This document shows, in pieces, positions 8,458 through 16,727 of a stretch of DNA of 64,000 bases. The DNA lies in contig NZ_BDCH01000037.1 in NCBI RefSeq assembly GCF_001613405.1, positions 32,459-96,458 of the forward strand, in the 5' to 3' direction. Under the pieces are notes generated by a model. That model was given only the letters and a program-made list of their open reading frames with translations. It was not told the DNA's origin and did not search any database. The DNA comes from Nocardia crassostreae (GTDB lineage: Bacteria; Actinomycetota; Actinomycetes; Mycobacteriales; Mycobacteriaceae). The position numbers and the translations under genes were made by a program. The first letter of the stretch is position 1. Every line of letters begins with the position of its first letter.

Positions 8458-9516
8458 GTGGTGAGCATTGCGGTCAACAAGGGTCATCAGAATGTCGCGA
8501 TGCTCGGCATCGGGGCATACCGCCCCCAGCGTCTCGTCAGCAATGCCGAGGTGTGCGAGGTGCTCGACTCCACTCCCGAGTGGATCTTCGATCGCACCGG
8601 CATTCTCAACCGGCGCTGGATCAGTGGCGACGAGACGCTGCGCACCATGGCGGTGGCGGCGGGCGATCGCGCGCTGAAGAACACCGGCCTCGATCGCTCC
8701 AAGATCGGCGCGCTGATCCTGTGCACCTCCAGTTGGCTCAAGCTCACCCCACACGGCGCACCCACCATTGCCTCGGATCTCGGCATCAATGGCATTCCGG
8801 CCTTCGATCTGACCTCCGGCTGCGGCGGGTTCGGCTACGGCCTCGGGGTCGCGTCGGACATGATCCGTTCCGGCTCGGCCGAATACATCCTGGTCATCGG
8901 CGCCGAGACCATGACCGTGGGGCTCGACCCGACCGATCGCGGCACCGCCATGATCTTCGGTGACGGCGCCGGCGCGGTCGTGGTCGGACCGGCCGAGGAG
9001 AACGGCATCTCCCCGACCGTATGGGGCAGCGACGGCGAGAACGCCGAGGCCATCGCGCAGGATGTCGACTTCCTGGAATTCATGAACAAGGCGCAGCGGT
9101 TGCAGGGCACCGATCCGGCGGTCGAGCCCGTGGGCCGCATGTCGCTGCACATGGAGGGCCCCAAGGTCTTCCGCTGGGCCGCGGTCACCCTGCCGCGCGC
9201 CCTGTCCAGCGCCATCGAGATGTCGGGCGTGGCCAAGGAGGACATCGAGGTGTTCATCCCGCATCAGGCCAATGCCCGCATCAACGAGCTCATGAAGAAG
9301 AATCTGGGCCTGGCCGACGAGATCCCCATGGCCAACGATATCGAGAACACCGGCAATACCTCGGCGGCCTCGATTCCATTGTCCATGGAGGAGATGCTGG
9401 TCTCGGGCAAGGCCAAGGGCGGTCAGCTGGCGCTGCTGCTCGGCTTCGGCGCCGGACTGTCCTATGCCGGTCAGGTCGCGGTGCTGCCCCCGGCTCCGGC
9501 GGAGCCCAGCTTCTAG
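8458..9516 (+). CDS. 3-oxoacyl-ACP synthase III (FabH-like)
   Basis: 352-residue KAS III. The catalytic triad is C122 (in SGCGGFGYG), H269 (in PHQANARIN) and N300 (in ENTGNTSAAS). These enzymes condense an acyl-CoA with malonyl-ACP and start a fatty acid chain; in mycolate actinomycetes FabH links FAS-I acyl-CoA to FAS-II. The Cys-His distance is about 15 residues longer than I recall for M. tuberculosis FabH, so it may be a divergent paralogue. Two adjacent GTG codons (8458, 8461) could serve as start; GAAGGG lies upstream. The next gene starts 2 nt after its stop. Confidence 0.9.
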   Translation: MVSIAVNKGHQNVAMLGIGAYRPQRLVSNAEVCEVLDSTPEWIFDRTGILNRRWISGDETLRTMAVAAGDRALKNTGLDRSKIGALILCTSSWLKLTPHGAPTIASDLGINGIPAFDLTSGCGGFGYGLGVASDMIRSGSAEYILVIGAETMTVGLDPTDRGTAMIFGDGAGAVVVGPAEENGISPTVWGSDGENAEAIAQDVDFLEFMNKAQRLQGTDPAVEPVGRMSLHMEGPKVFRWAAVTLPRALSSAIEMSGVAKEDIEVFIPHQANARINELMKKNLGLADEIPMANDIENTGNTSAASIPLSMEEMLVSGKAKGGQLALLLGFGAGLSYAGQVAVLPPAPAEPSF

Positions 9517-9518
9517 TC

Positions 9519-10205
9519 ATGGCCAGACCTTTTCGCGCCGCGTTCGTCGGCGCCGCGGCGGTGACGGTGTTCGGCGCCGTCACCGGTCGCGACACATTGC
9601 AGTGGATTGCCAAACCGCTCATGATGCCCCTGCTGGCGGCGGATGTGGCGGTCAACGGATCCGACCTGGATCCCGCCGACCGGGCCGTGCTGCTCGGCTC
9701 GCTCGCCGCCGCGACCGTCGGCGACGTGCTGCTCATCGAGCCGGACAATGACCGCCGATTGATTGCGGGCGCAACGTCTTTCGCCGTCATGCAGTCCGGA
9801 TACTCCTGGCTGTGGTGGCGGCGCGGTGCCCGGCCCCGGCCGCAGATCGCGGGTCAGCGGTTGGGGGCCTGGCTGGGCGCGGCCGAGCTCCTGCGGGCCA
9901 AGGCGCCCGCGGTCGCCGTCCCGCTCACCGCCTATGGCGCGACGCTGGGGACGGCCGCGACGCTGGCTTCCGATCCTGCGCTCGCGCCCGGCGCGAAAAA
10001 CATTGCAGGGCTGAATGTCCCGAACTCCGATGCGCGCAGTCGCCTCGGCGTGGGCGCTCTGTTGTTCACGCTCTCTGACGGGCTCGTAGTGCTGCGCAAG
10101 ATCTTCGCCCGCGGCGAGCGGTCGCGCCGTGTCACCGAGGGCGTCATTCTCGGCACCTACGCGGCGGCGCAGTATCTGCTGACCGACCCCCGCGCGCACC
10201 GCTGA
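9519..10205 (+). CDS. YhhN-family (lysoplasmalogenase-like) membrane protein
   Basis: 228 residues with about seven or eight hydrophobic segments and the YhhN pattern of short helices (AVLLGSLAAATVGDVLLIEP near 50). Animal members hydrolyse the vinyl ether of lysoplasmalogens, and bacterial members are mostly uncharacterised. The ATG lies 2 nt after the KAS III stop, so the two are almost certainly translated from one mRNA; this suggests a lipid-related job but does not prove it. Confidence 0.75.
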   Translation: MARPFRAAFVGAAAVTVFGAVTGRDTLQWIAKPLMMPLLAADVAVNGSDLDPADRAVLLGSLAAATVGDVLLIEPDNDRRLIAGATSFAVMQSGYSWLWWRRGARPRPQIAGQRLGAWLGAAELLRAKAPAVAVPLTAYGATLGTAATLASDPALAPGAKNIAGLNVPNSDARSRLGVGALLFTLSDGLVVLRKIFARGERSRRVTEGVILGTYAAAQYLLTDPRAHR

Positions 10206-10214
10206 GAGCGCAGC

Positions 10215-11309
10215 TCAGCGGGCGCGCAGCGCGGACAGCAGGGCGTCGCCGTCGGCGCTCGCCCACCATTCGGTGTGGCCGAGAAAGTAGTTCCGGTAGG
10301 CGATTTCGGCATTGTCCGGATTTCCGCCGGGGACCACGCTGAGGAAGTAGTCGATCTCGGAGAGCTCGTACTCGGCGTGCACCAGGGGGACGAGTTCGGG
10401 CAGGGCGAGGGATTCGATGACGCTCAGCGCCCGGACCGATTCGTAGCCGTCCAGGAAGGCGTCCACCTGCTCGAACCGCACATGCGCCGGACCGCCGTCG
10501 CGCAGCGAGATCCAGTCCACGGCGCAGCGCTCGATGGCGATGGCGATATCGTGCACGGCGGTGGTGCGGTCGCAGAGGCCGAAATCGATGACGGTGGAAG
10601 GGGTTTCGCCGGTCCACAGCAGGTTGGTGCCGTGCCAGTCGTTGTGCGTCCACAGCGGTTCGAGTTCGTCGAGCCACGGGTAGAGGCGGGCGTGGAAGGG
10701 CAGGTGCAGGTGCTCGACCTCCGCGCGCCAGCGCTGTGAGGTCAGGAAGATGCCGAGATCGGGGCGGGTGGCGGCGAGCCGTTCGATGGCCCCGATCGGA
10801 TCCAGGGAGGCGAAGACGGTGAAGCTCGCCAGCAGCGGGCGCGGCGGGCGCGGGGGAGCGTCGTAACCGGTTGCGGCCACGTGCAACTGGGCCAGGGCGC
10901 GACCGGCGGCCGCGGCCTGCGCGCGGGACAGGTACGGCGACCAGGAGAACGCGCCGCGGTACAGATCCTCGCCGACGCCGAGTTCCTGGACCTCGTAGAC
11001 GAATTTGCCGTGCTCCCGGGTGTGCAGCACCGCCGGAACCGGAATCCCGTGCTCGCGCAGGTGATTCATGAAGCCGTGCTCCTCGCCGAGAGCGGCGGCG
11101 TCCCGCAGCGTCTGCGGCAGGCGCTTCACGATCACCGGATCGCCCTCGCCGGTCCGCACCCGCGCTGTCGCGGAAAGCGGCCGGGGACTGCGCCATTCGA
11201 TGACTGCCTCGGGGCCGAGCAGGTCTTCCACCTCCGCCGGGGTGAGCGGCGGCCAGTCCGGATCGACCAGCGGATCCGAGCCCATCCCGAAAACGCGGTC
11301 ACCGGTCAT
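10215..11309 (-). CDS. APH/choline-kinase-fold phosphotransferase
   Basis: 364 residues of the aminoglycoside phosphotransferase fold. An ATP-binding lysine is likely in VIVKRLPQT (about residue 62). The catalytic loop is THNDWHGTNLL (about 230-240) and the metal-binding motif is VIDFG (about 253). The family includes homoserine, choline, thiamine, fructosamine and antibiotic kinases. It follows the NCS1 permease by only 4 nt on the same strand, so its substrate may be what that permease imports. Resistance is not implied. Confidence 0.82.
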   Translation of the reverse strand: MTGDRVFGMGSDPLVDPDWPPLTPAEVEDLLGPEAVIEWRSPRPLSATARVRTGEGDPVIVKRLPQTLRDAAALGEEHGFMNHLREHGIPVPAVLHTREHGKFVYEVQELGVGEDLYRGAFSWSPYLSRAQAAAAGRALAQLHVAATGYDAPPRPPRPLLASFTVFASLDPIGAIERLAATRPDLGIFLTSQRWRAEVEHLHLPFHARLYPWLDELEPLWTHNDWHGTNLLWTGETPSTVIDFGLCDRTTAVHDIAIAIERCAVDWISLRDGGPAHVRFEQVDAFLDGYESVRALSVIESLALPELVPLVHAEYELSEIDYFLSVVPGGNPDNAEIAYRNYFLGHTEWWASADGDALLSALRAR

Positions 11310-11313
11310 TCCA

Positions 11314-12657
11314 TCAAGCCTTCCGGCGCTCGACGAGCACGATGATCCCTGTGACCGCCGCGGCCACTAGGAAGGAGAACAGCGAAGCCGACGTCCACCA
11401 CTGCGCGTGAATCCCGGTGGCATCCTGCACCTTTGTCCAGAAGCTCGCCCACCAGCTGATGGAGCCCGGGTTCAGCAGCTGATACGTCACGAACCCACAG
11501 GCCCACGGCAGCAGCATGAGCGGGCGCGCGGGCGCGTCCTGGGTGAGGTTCCAGCCGTGCCGTCCGCTGCCGAAGAAGTAGTCCACAATGAGCACCGCGC
11601 ACAACGGTACGAACACCGAGCCGATCAGGTACAGGAAGTTGGCGTATCCGCTGAAATCGCGCACCGGCAGCGCCAGCAGCGTGACGAGCGTGCCGACGCC
11701 CAAGGCCAGCACACGGCGGTCGATGCGCGGTAGCAGGTTCTGGATGGACATCACCGTCGAATACACATTGGCGAAGGACGGATCCGCCTCGCGCAGCACC
11801 AGCACCGCGAAGAACGCCCAGCCCGCGGTGACGCCGAGGAAGGTGTCGAAGATCTTGGTGGCATCCCCGTCCGCTTGCAGAATGGCGAGAATGCCCAGGA
11901 AATAGCACCAGATCTGGGCCGTGGAATAGCCGATGACGGTGGCTCCGGCGGCGGTGCGCGCCCGCAGCGAGTGCCGGGTGTAGTCGGCGGCCAGCGGCAC
12001 GAACGACACCGCGACCGCGAGCGTGGTGTCCACGGCGGGGAAGAACCCGCTCCAGTCGGTATCGGTCGGTGTCGGAATCGGCTGGCGCAGTAGCTGAATC
12101 GAGAAGTAGACGAGTGCGACGCCGACGGCGGCGGTGATGTACTTGCGCAGGATGTGCAGCACCCGCAGCGGCCAGATGGCCATGGCGGTGGAGAGCACAC
12201 CGGCGGCCACGATCACCAGCGCGTGCGGCACCTTGTCGTGGGACAGCGCCGAGACGCCCAGTGCGATGACGGTCAGTTCGTACACGCCCCAGCCGATGCA
12301 CTGCACGATATTGGCCACCGTCGGCAGGTACGAGAGCTTGGTGCCGAACAGCCCGCGCAGCACGGCCATGGCCGGTGCGCCTGTGCGCGTGCCGACCATG
12401 CCGGTGCCCGCGACCATGGCCGTGCCGACCACGGTGCCGAGCAGGGTGGCCAGCAGCGCCCCGGCAATCGGCAGCGGCGGATGGCCGGTCGGGAAGAGCA
12501 CATAGGCCGCACCACTGAAGCCGATGAGGCTGACGCCCAGGTTGAACCAGAAGGCCGCCTGATCGGCGAAGCTGAGCGTGCGCGGCGGCTCGGTGTCGAG
12601 CAGCAGCGGCGCTTCCTGGTCCGCGTCCCTACGGCTCTCGGGCGTAGCGGTGGTCAT
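11314..12657 (-). CDS. NCS1-family permease (cytosine/purine/hydroxymethylpyrimidine type)
   Basis: 447 residues and about 12 transmembrane helices, belonging to the nucleobase:cation symporter-1 family. The N-terminal signature FADQAAFWFNLGVSLIGF precedes TM1 and resembles CytX/CodB-like transporters of cytosine or hydroxymethylpyrimidine. The ATG was chosen because the family sequence starts there; the frame stays open upstream only as a shadow. It is translated just ahead of an APH-fold kinase (4-nt gap). No TPP-riboswitch-like sequence was seen in the 53-bp upstream gap. Substrate is inferred only at family level. Confidence 0.88.
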   Translation of the reverse strand: MTTATPESRRDADQEAPLLLDTEPPRTLSFADQAAFWFNLGVSLIGFSGAAYVLFPTGHPPLPIAGALLATLLGTVVGTAMVAGTGMVGTRTGAPAMAVLRGLFGTKLSYLPTVANIVQCIGWGVYELTVIALGVSALSHDKVPHALVIVAAGVLSTAMAIWPLRVLHILRKYITAAVGVALVYFSIQLLRQPIPTPTDTDWSGFFPAVDTTLAVAVSFVPLAADYTRHSLRARTAAGATVIGYSTAQIWCYFLGILAILQADGDATKIFDTFLGVTAGWAFFAVLVLREADPSFANVYSTVMSIQNLLPRIDRRVLALGVGTLVTLLALPVRDFSGYANFLYLIGSVFVPLCAVLIVDYFFGSGRHGWNLTQDAPARPLMLLPWACGFVTYQLLNPGSISWWASFWTKVQDATGIHAQWWTSASLFSFLVAAAVTGIIVLVERRKA

Positions 12658-12710
12658 GGCCTGTGATGCTACGGGCCTGGACGGGCAAAACGGGCAGCTA
12701 GCCGACGTGC

Positions 12711-13157
12711 CTACAGGCAGATCATGATCCGGTCGCGATTGCGCGGATCCACCCGGATCGAGATCGTGCCGCCGACAGTGATTTTCGGCCGCGCCACCGG
12801 TTCCACATCGAAGACCACGGTGCCGTGATAGGTCTCCGAGCCCGGCACCACCAGTTCCAGATCGAGTTCGGTGAGTTCGGTGCAGTGATCGGTGGGCAGC
12901 AGCGGATGCACGCCCTCGATGGTGGCCCAGCCCTCCAGCCCGTGGCGCAGCAACCGCCGATCCGCGCGGGAGGGTCGCTGCGCGAGCAGCATGCCGATGC
13001 CGAGGAAGGATCCGAACAGGCCGACCAATGTGATCACCTGGACGGGCAGCGTGCCGGGCGGGGTAAGCGGCATCAGCCAGCCGAGCCAGACCGCGAGTGC
13101 GATGACATACGCAACGGTCACGCCGAGCACTGTGCGGAGCATACGCGCGTGGTCCAT
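12711..13157 (-). CDS. Small two-TM membrane protein of unknown function
   Basis: 148 residues. Two hydrophobic helices (about 9-30 and 38-58) precede a soluble beta-rich domain (about 65-148) that includes GYTIEG-like and RVDPRNRDRI segments. The layout resembles the actinobacterial DUF3592-like family: two helices plus a domain for which the VDPxNP/RD motif is typical. The ATG has a good GGAGG four nt upstream. It precedes the permease by 53 nt on the same strand. Function is unknown. Confidence 0.7.
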   Translation of the reverse strand: MDHARMLRTVLGVTVAYVIALAVWLGWLMPLTPPGTLPVQVITLVGLFGSFLGIGMLLAQRPSRADRRLLRHGLEGWATIEGVHPLLPTDHCTELTELDLELVVPGSETYHGTVVFDVEPVARPKITVGGTISIRVDPRNRDRIMICL

Positions 13158-13232
13158 GACGACCTCCAAACCACGGCTTCCGGAATTCCAGGATAGTCCG
13201 GTATACCCCGCTCGGCAGCGGATCACACGAGG

Positions 13233-13838
13233 TCAGGCGGGCGAACGCAGGGCGATGAGAGCATCCAGATCGAGCGGGAGGCCGACTCCGTCGAGGTCGA
13301 GGGTCACCTGTCCGGAGTATTGCCCGGTCATCTCGTAGCGGGTGCCCTGCAGCCGGTGCGCGGTCAGCCGCACCGAACCCTGGATGTCCAGCAGCCAGTA
13401 GTGCGGAATGCCGCATTCGGCGTACTCGGCGAACTTCATGATTCGATCCACCCGCCGCGAACCGGGCGACAGGATCTCGATGGCCGCCAGCACGTCCGCG
13501 GGCCGCACCCGCCCGGCGTGCGCCGCCCCGGCCGCACCGCCCACGATCAGCACATCCGGCACCCGCACCGTCGGCGGCGTGCCCTCGTCCACCACCAGTT
13601 CGATGCGCGCCAGGGCCGCGACGCGCCGCGGCAGCGCCCGCTCCAACTGGGCCGCCAGCCGCCAGACCGCCAGCTGATGCCGCGGCGGCTGCGGGGCCAG
13701 GACCAGCACTCCGTCCACCAGTTCGCGGGCCTGCCCGCGCTGGAGTTCCGGCAGCGCCGACCACTCCGCGAGGGTCAATAGGTGATCGGGCCAGTACGCA
13801 ACGGCTTTCAGCAATTCCGCGGAGCTAGACCGGGTCAT
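13233..13838 (-). CDS. Uma2-family (DUF820) PD-(D/E)XK nuclease-fold protein
   Basis: 201 residues. The Uma2 core is visible: LVDGVLVLAP (about 40), VRVPDVLIVGG (about 95, with the family's conserved Asp), LAAIEILSPGSRR (about 117-129, with the Glu of the E-x-K pair) and IMKFAEYAECGIPHYWLLD (about 132-150, with the Lys). The fold is that of restriction endonucleases. No methyltransferase is adjacent, so a restriction role is not supported. Such genes are common and often multicopy in actinobacteria, and their function is unknown. Confidence 0.82.
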   Translation of the reverse strand: MTRSSSAELLKAVAYWPDHLLTLAEWSALPELQRGQARELVDGVLVLAPQPPRHQLAVWRLAAQLERALPRRVAALARIELVVDEGTPPTVRVPDVLIVGGAAGAAHAGRVRPADVLAAIEILSPGSRRVDRIMKFAEYAECGIPHYWLLDIQGSVRLTAHRLQGTRYEMTGQYSGQVTLDLDGVGLPLDLDALIALRSPA

Positions 13839-13878
13839 CGTGTCAGTCTTCCACGCTCCGCAACCGCGCAGCGACGTT

Positions 13879-14532
13879 TCACCCCTTCAACCGAAGAACC
13901 GCCAGCACGCGCCGATGATGCAGATCCGACGGCGGCAGTTCCAGTTTGGTGAAGATGTTGCCAATGTGTTTTTCGACCGCTCGTTCGGTTACCGTGAGCG
14001 CCTTCGCAATGGCGGCATTGGACAGGCCCTGCGCCATGAGTTCGAGCACCTCGCGCTCGCGCGGAGTGAGGCGGGCGAGCGAATCCTGTTGCCGGGCAGC
14101 GCCCATGAGCTGGCTCACCACTTCCGGATCGAGGGCGGTGCCGCCGGTGGCGACACGGTGCAGGGCATCGGTGAAATCGCCGATATCGGCCACCCGGTCC
14201 TTGAGCAGATAGCCGACCCCGCCCGCCCCGGCGGCCAGAAGTTCGGTGGCGTACCGGGTTTCGATCCATTGCGAAAAGACCAGTACGCCTGTTTCGGGGT
14301 GGCTGCGCCGCAACTCCAGGGCCGCCAACAGGCCCTCGTCGGTGAAACTGGGCGGCATGCGCACATCCACCACCGCCACATCGGGTTGATGTTCGGCGAC
14401 CGCCGCGCGTAGCGCCGCGGCATCGCCCACCGCGGCCTGCACCTGATAACCGCGCTCGGCCAGCAGCGCTGTCAGCCCGTCGCGGAGGATGGCATTGTCC
14501 TCCGCGACGACAACCCGCAGCGGGGCGTTCAT
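13879..14532 (-). CDS. NarL/LuxR-family response regulator
   Basis: 217 residues. The receiver domain has the phosphoacceptor D56 in VVDVRMPP and acidic residues E11/D12. The C-terminal LuxR-type helix-turn-helix is LTPREREVLELMAQGLSNAAIAKAL (about 152-176; only part of the motif is quoted here as landmark). It overlaps the 3' end of the sensor kinase gene by 4 nt (ATGA), so the pair is translationally coupled and certainly cognate. The signal and targets are unknown. Confidence 0.92.
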   Translation of the reverse strand: MNAPLRVVVAEDNAILRDGLTALLAERGYQVQAAVGDAAALRAAVAEHQPDVAVVDVRMPPSFTDEGLLAALELRRSHPETGVLVFSQWIETRYATELLAAGAGGVGYLLKDRVADIGDFTDALHRVATGGTALDPEVVSQLMGAARQQDSLARLTPREREVLELMAQGLSNAAIAKALTVTERAVEKHIGNIFTKLELPPSDLHHRRVLAVLRLKG

Positions 14533-15920
14533 TGCGGTCCCGCCAGGGGGAGGGTCATGGTGACCACGGTAGGCCCGCCGATCGGACTGTCCACCAGCAG
14601 ATAGCCGTCGACCGCGCGGGCGCGCGCGGCCAGCCCCGAAAGACCGCCGCCGACAGCGCGTTCCGCGGTGCTCTCCAGGGGTTGCAGGGCGCCGCCGGTG
14701 CCGTTGTCGCGCACGCTCACCGCGATCATGTCGTTCCCGGTGGGCAGCACCGATACCCAGATGCGGTTGGCGCCCGCGTGTTTCACCACATTGGTGAGCA
14801 GCTCCGCCACCGAGAAGTAGGCGATGGCCTCCACGGCCGGACTGGGCCGCTGCGGCAGCAGGACGCGCAGTTCCACCGGGATGGCGCAGCGGGCGGCCAG
14901 GGTCTGGAGCGCGGGCTCGAGCCCGAGGTCCAGGGCGGGCGGATGGATGCCGCGCACCAGTTCCCGCAATTCGGTCAGGGCCTCCTTGGAACCGGCGCGG
15001 GCGTCGGCAATGAGCTGCTCGGCATCCCCGCCGGTGGCCAGGCGCTCCTCGGCGCGGGCCAGGGTCATGGCAATGGTGACCAGGCGCGCCTGCGTGCCGT
15101 CGTGCAGATCGCGTTCCAGTCGGCGCAGCGTGGCGGCGGCGTCGTCGACGGCGGCGCGACGGCTCTCCTGCAGTTCCGTGATGCGCCGATCGCGGGCGGT
15201 GGAGCCCAGCAGCGCCACGGTCATCCACCGCTGCACCCAGCACACGGCCCGGATCACCCACGGCAGCAGGAAGCAGAGCGCGACACCGACCGCCGCGACG
15301 CCGAGGACCTGCGGCCAGGTTTCGATATAGGTGTCGTTGAACTGGAACAGCGAATGGTGTTCCACGCTGTTGTCGTCGACATTGATCGGATGCACGATCG
15401 CCCATGGGATGGGTGAGATGGCCGTGAACACCGCCATGGCGATGGCGACGAGGACGAAGTAGCCGAGCAGCACGCCGACCACGGCCTGGGTGAGCAGGAA
15501 GGCCAGCGCCCGCCAACTGGTGCGATCGGTGAACACGCCCTTGAGCCAGCCGAAGAATCCGGGCCGTGGGCGGAAATCCGCCGGTGCGGACACCGCGGTG
15601 TCGAGCAAGCCCGCGGCGAGTGCGCGGTAGATCGCGCCCCAGACCCGGCCGCCCAGGATCATCGCCGCCAGGATCGGTACGCCGAGCACGAAGATGGACA
15701 GGTAGAGCCCGCCCCCGATGCCGAAGAACAGGTAGCAGACCGCGATACAGCCGAGGACGAAAGTGACCAGCAGATAAGCGAACTCCTTCCAGGTGCGGGC
15801 CTGGAAGGGCGCCGTCAGAAAGGCGCGCAGCGGGGTGGCCGGTCCGCCGCGCACGGTGGTCTCGGGTGCGGGTTCGGACAGGTCGAGCACCATGGTGGGC
15901 TGGTCGGCGGGTTCGCTCAT
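14529..15920 (-). CDS. Sensor histidine kinase with N-terminal putative-sensor membrane domain
   Basis: 463 residues. The N-terminal region (about 35-245) has four or more transmembrane helices in the actinobacterial putative sensor domain arrangement. HisKA_3 follows, with the phosphoacceptor H273 in DLHDGTQARL, and then a HATPase domain with the N-box near LLTNVVKHAG and a G-box VRDNGTGG. It is the partner of the overlapping response regulator. The ATG before SEPADQ was chosen over longer starts. Kinases of this type often respond to envelope stress, but nothing here identifies the signal. Confidence 0.9.
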   Translation of the reverse strand: MSEPADQPTMVLDLSEPAPETTVRGGPATPLRAFLTAPFQARTWKEFAYLLVTFVLGCIAVCYLFFGIGGGLYLSIFVLGVPILAAMILGGRVWGAIYRALAAGLLDTAVSAPADFRPRPGFFGWLKGVFTDRTSWRALAFLLTQAVVGVLLGYFVLVAIAMAVFTAISPIPWAIVHPINVDDNSVEHHSLFQFNDTYIETWPQVLGVAAVGVALCFLLPWVIRAVCWVQRWMTVALLGSTARDRRITELQESRRAAVDDAAATLRRLERDLHDGTQARLVTIAMTLARAEERLATGGDAEQLIADARAGSKEALTELRELVRGIHPPALDLGLEPALQTLAARCAIPVELRVLLPQRPSPAVEAIAYFSVAELLTNVVKHAGANRIWVSVLPTGNDMIAVSVRDNGTGGALQPLESTAERAVGGGLSGLAARARAVDGYLLVDSPIGGPTVVTMTLPLAGPQ

Positions 15921-15998
15921 ATCTCCATCGTTGTGTTCCGGGATCGAGGGTGCGAGGGAGCAGACTCGGAAATCACCGGTGGTGCTACCACCACCACC

Positions 15999-16004
15999 TA
16001 GCAT
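15999..16004 (+). promoter_or_regulatory. -10 hexamer for a leaderless transcript
   Basis: TAGCAT ends 7 nt before the ATG at 16012, so transcription would begin at or next to the start codon. No ribosome-binding site is present. The next two genes have the same arrangement (TACGAT at 16360-16365 and TAGGCT at 16716-16721). Confidence 0.5.
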
Positions 16005-16011
16005 CATGCCT

Positions 16012-16338
16012 ATGACGTATGACTCTCCGCCGCCGGGCTACAACGTGCCGCCGCCCGGCTATTACGGTATGCCGCCGCAGGATCATCCCCAGGCGACCAT
16101 CATTCTGGTGCTCGGCATTCTGAGCCTGGTGCTGTGCAGTTTCCTCGGTCCCGTCGCCTGGACGATGGGGCGGCGCGCGCTCACCGAGATCGATGCCGCG
16201 CACGGCGCGATCGGTGGCCGCGGCCAGGTGCAGGCGGGCATGATCTGCGGCATCGTCGCCACCTGCCTGCTGGTATTGCTGCTGCTGTTCTTCGTGTTCG
16301 CCATTGTGGTCGGCGCGCTCGGTAGCACGTCCGCGTAG
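16012..16338 (+). CDS. DUF4190-type two-TM membrane protein (tandem copy 1)
   Basis: 108 residues. A Pro/Tyr-rich cytoplasmic N-terminus (1-22) leads into two transmembrane helices (about 27-47 and 78-103) around a short loop with GRRALTEID. That is the DUF4190 layout, in which the loop contains a conserved R/K-x-x-x-E-I. ATG 16012 is preferred to 16006 because of the promoter hexamer spacing. A paralogue follows after 33 nt. The two share DHPQAT-ILVLGILSL and LGPVAW in order. Function is unknown. Confidence 0.75.
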   Translation: MTYDSPPPGYNVPPPGYYGMPPQDHPQATIILVLGILSLVLCSFLGPVAWTMGRRALTEIDAAHGAIGGRGQVQAGMICGIVATCLLVLLLLFFVFAIVVGALGSTSA

Positions 16339-16359
16339 AGCGCGGCCGCCGTATCGAAA

Positions 16360-16365
16360 TACGAT
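16360..16365 (+). promoter_or_regulatory. -10 hexamer for a leaderless transcript
   Basis: TACGAT ends 6 nt before GTG 16372, which has no ribosome-binding site. The predicted transcription start coincides with the start codon. Confidence 0.5.
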
Positions 16366-16371
16366 GCGGCG

Positions 16372-16707
16372 GTGAGTTATCCCGAATACCAGTACGACCC
16401 GTACCAGGGGCAGCCCTATCCGGGTTTTCCACCGGCGCCGCCGGACCATCCCCAGGCCACCACCATTCTGGTGCTGGGCATTCTCAGCCTGACCTGCTGC
16501 CAGTTGCTCGGTCCGGTGGCTTGGTTCATGGGTCACAGGGCGCGCAAAGAGATCGACTATTCCGGCGGCATGCTGGGCGGGCGCGGCAGTGTGACGGCCG
16601 GGTACGTCTGTGGCATCGTCGGCACCTGCCTGCTGCTGGCGCTGGGCCTGTTCTACGGCGTGGCCATCCTGATCGCCATCCTGGACAGCAGCTCGAGCAG
16701 CTACTGA
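16372..16707 (+). CDS. DUF4190-type two-TM membrane protein (tandem copy 2)
   Basis: 111 residues with a GTG start. It has a Tyr/Pro-rich N-terminus (1-24), helix 1 (about 30-50), a loop with GHRARKEIDYSGG, and helix 2 (about 78-103), ending in a serine-rich tail. It is clearly a duplicate of the preceding gene: DHPQAT, ILVLGILSL, LGPVAW and AGxxCGIVxTCLL are shared. Each copy has its own promoter-like hexamer, so they may be expressed separately. Function unknown. Confidence 0.75.
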   Translation: MSYPEYQYDPYQGQPYPGFPPAPPDHPQATTILVLGILSLTCCQLLGPVAWFMGHRARKEIDYSGGMLGGRGSVTAGYVCGIVGTCLLLALGLFYGVAILIAILDSSSSSY

Positions 16708-16715
16708 CAGCCCAT

Positions 16716-16721
16716 TAGGCT
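16716..16721 (+). promoter_or_regulatory. -10 hexamer for a leaderless SpoU transcript
   Basis: TAGGCT ends 6 nt before GTG 16728, and no ribosome-binding site is visible. It lies in the 20-nt gap after the second DUF4190 gene. Confidence 0.5.
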
Positions 16722-16727
16722 GTCCGG

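Noticed and set aside
10215..11309. Aminoglycoside resistance gene
   Set aside because: The APH fold is generic; coupling to a permease and lack of close similarity to known APH classes do not support resistance.
13233..13838. Part of a restriction-modification or defence system
   Set aside because: Uma2 proteins have a nuclease fold, but no methyltransferase, helicase or other defence gene is adjacent, and the next gene is a two-component system.
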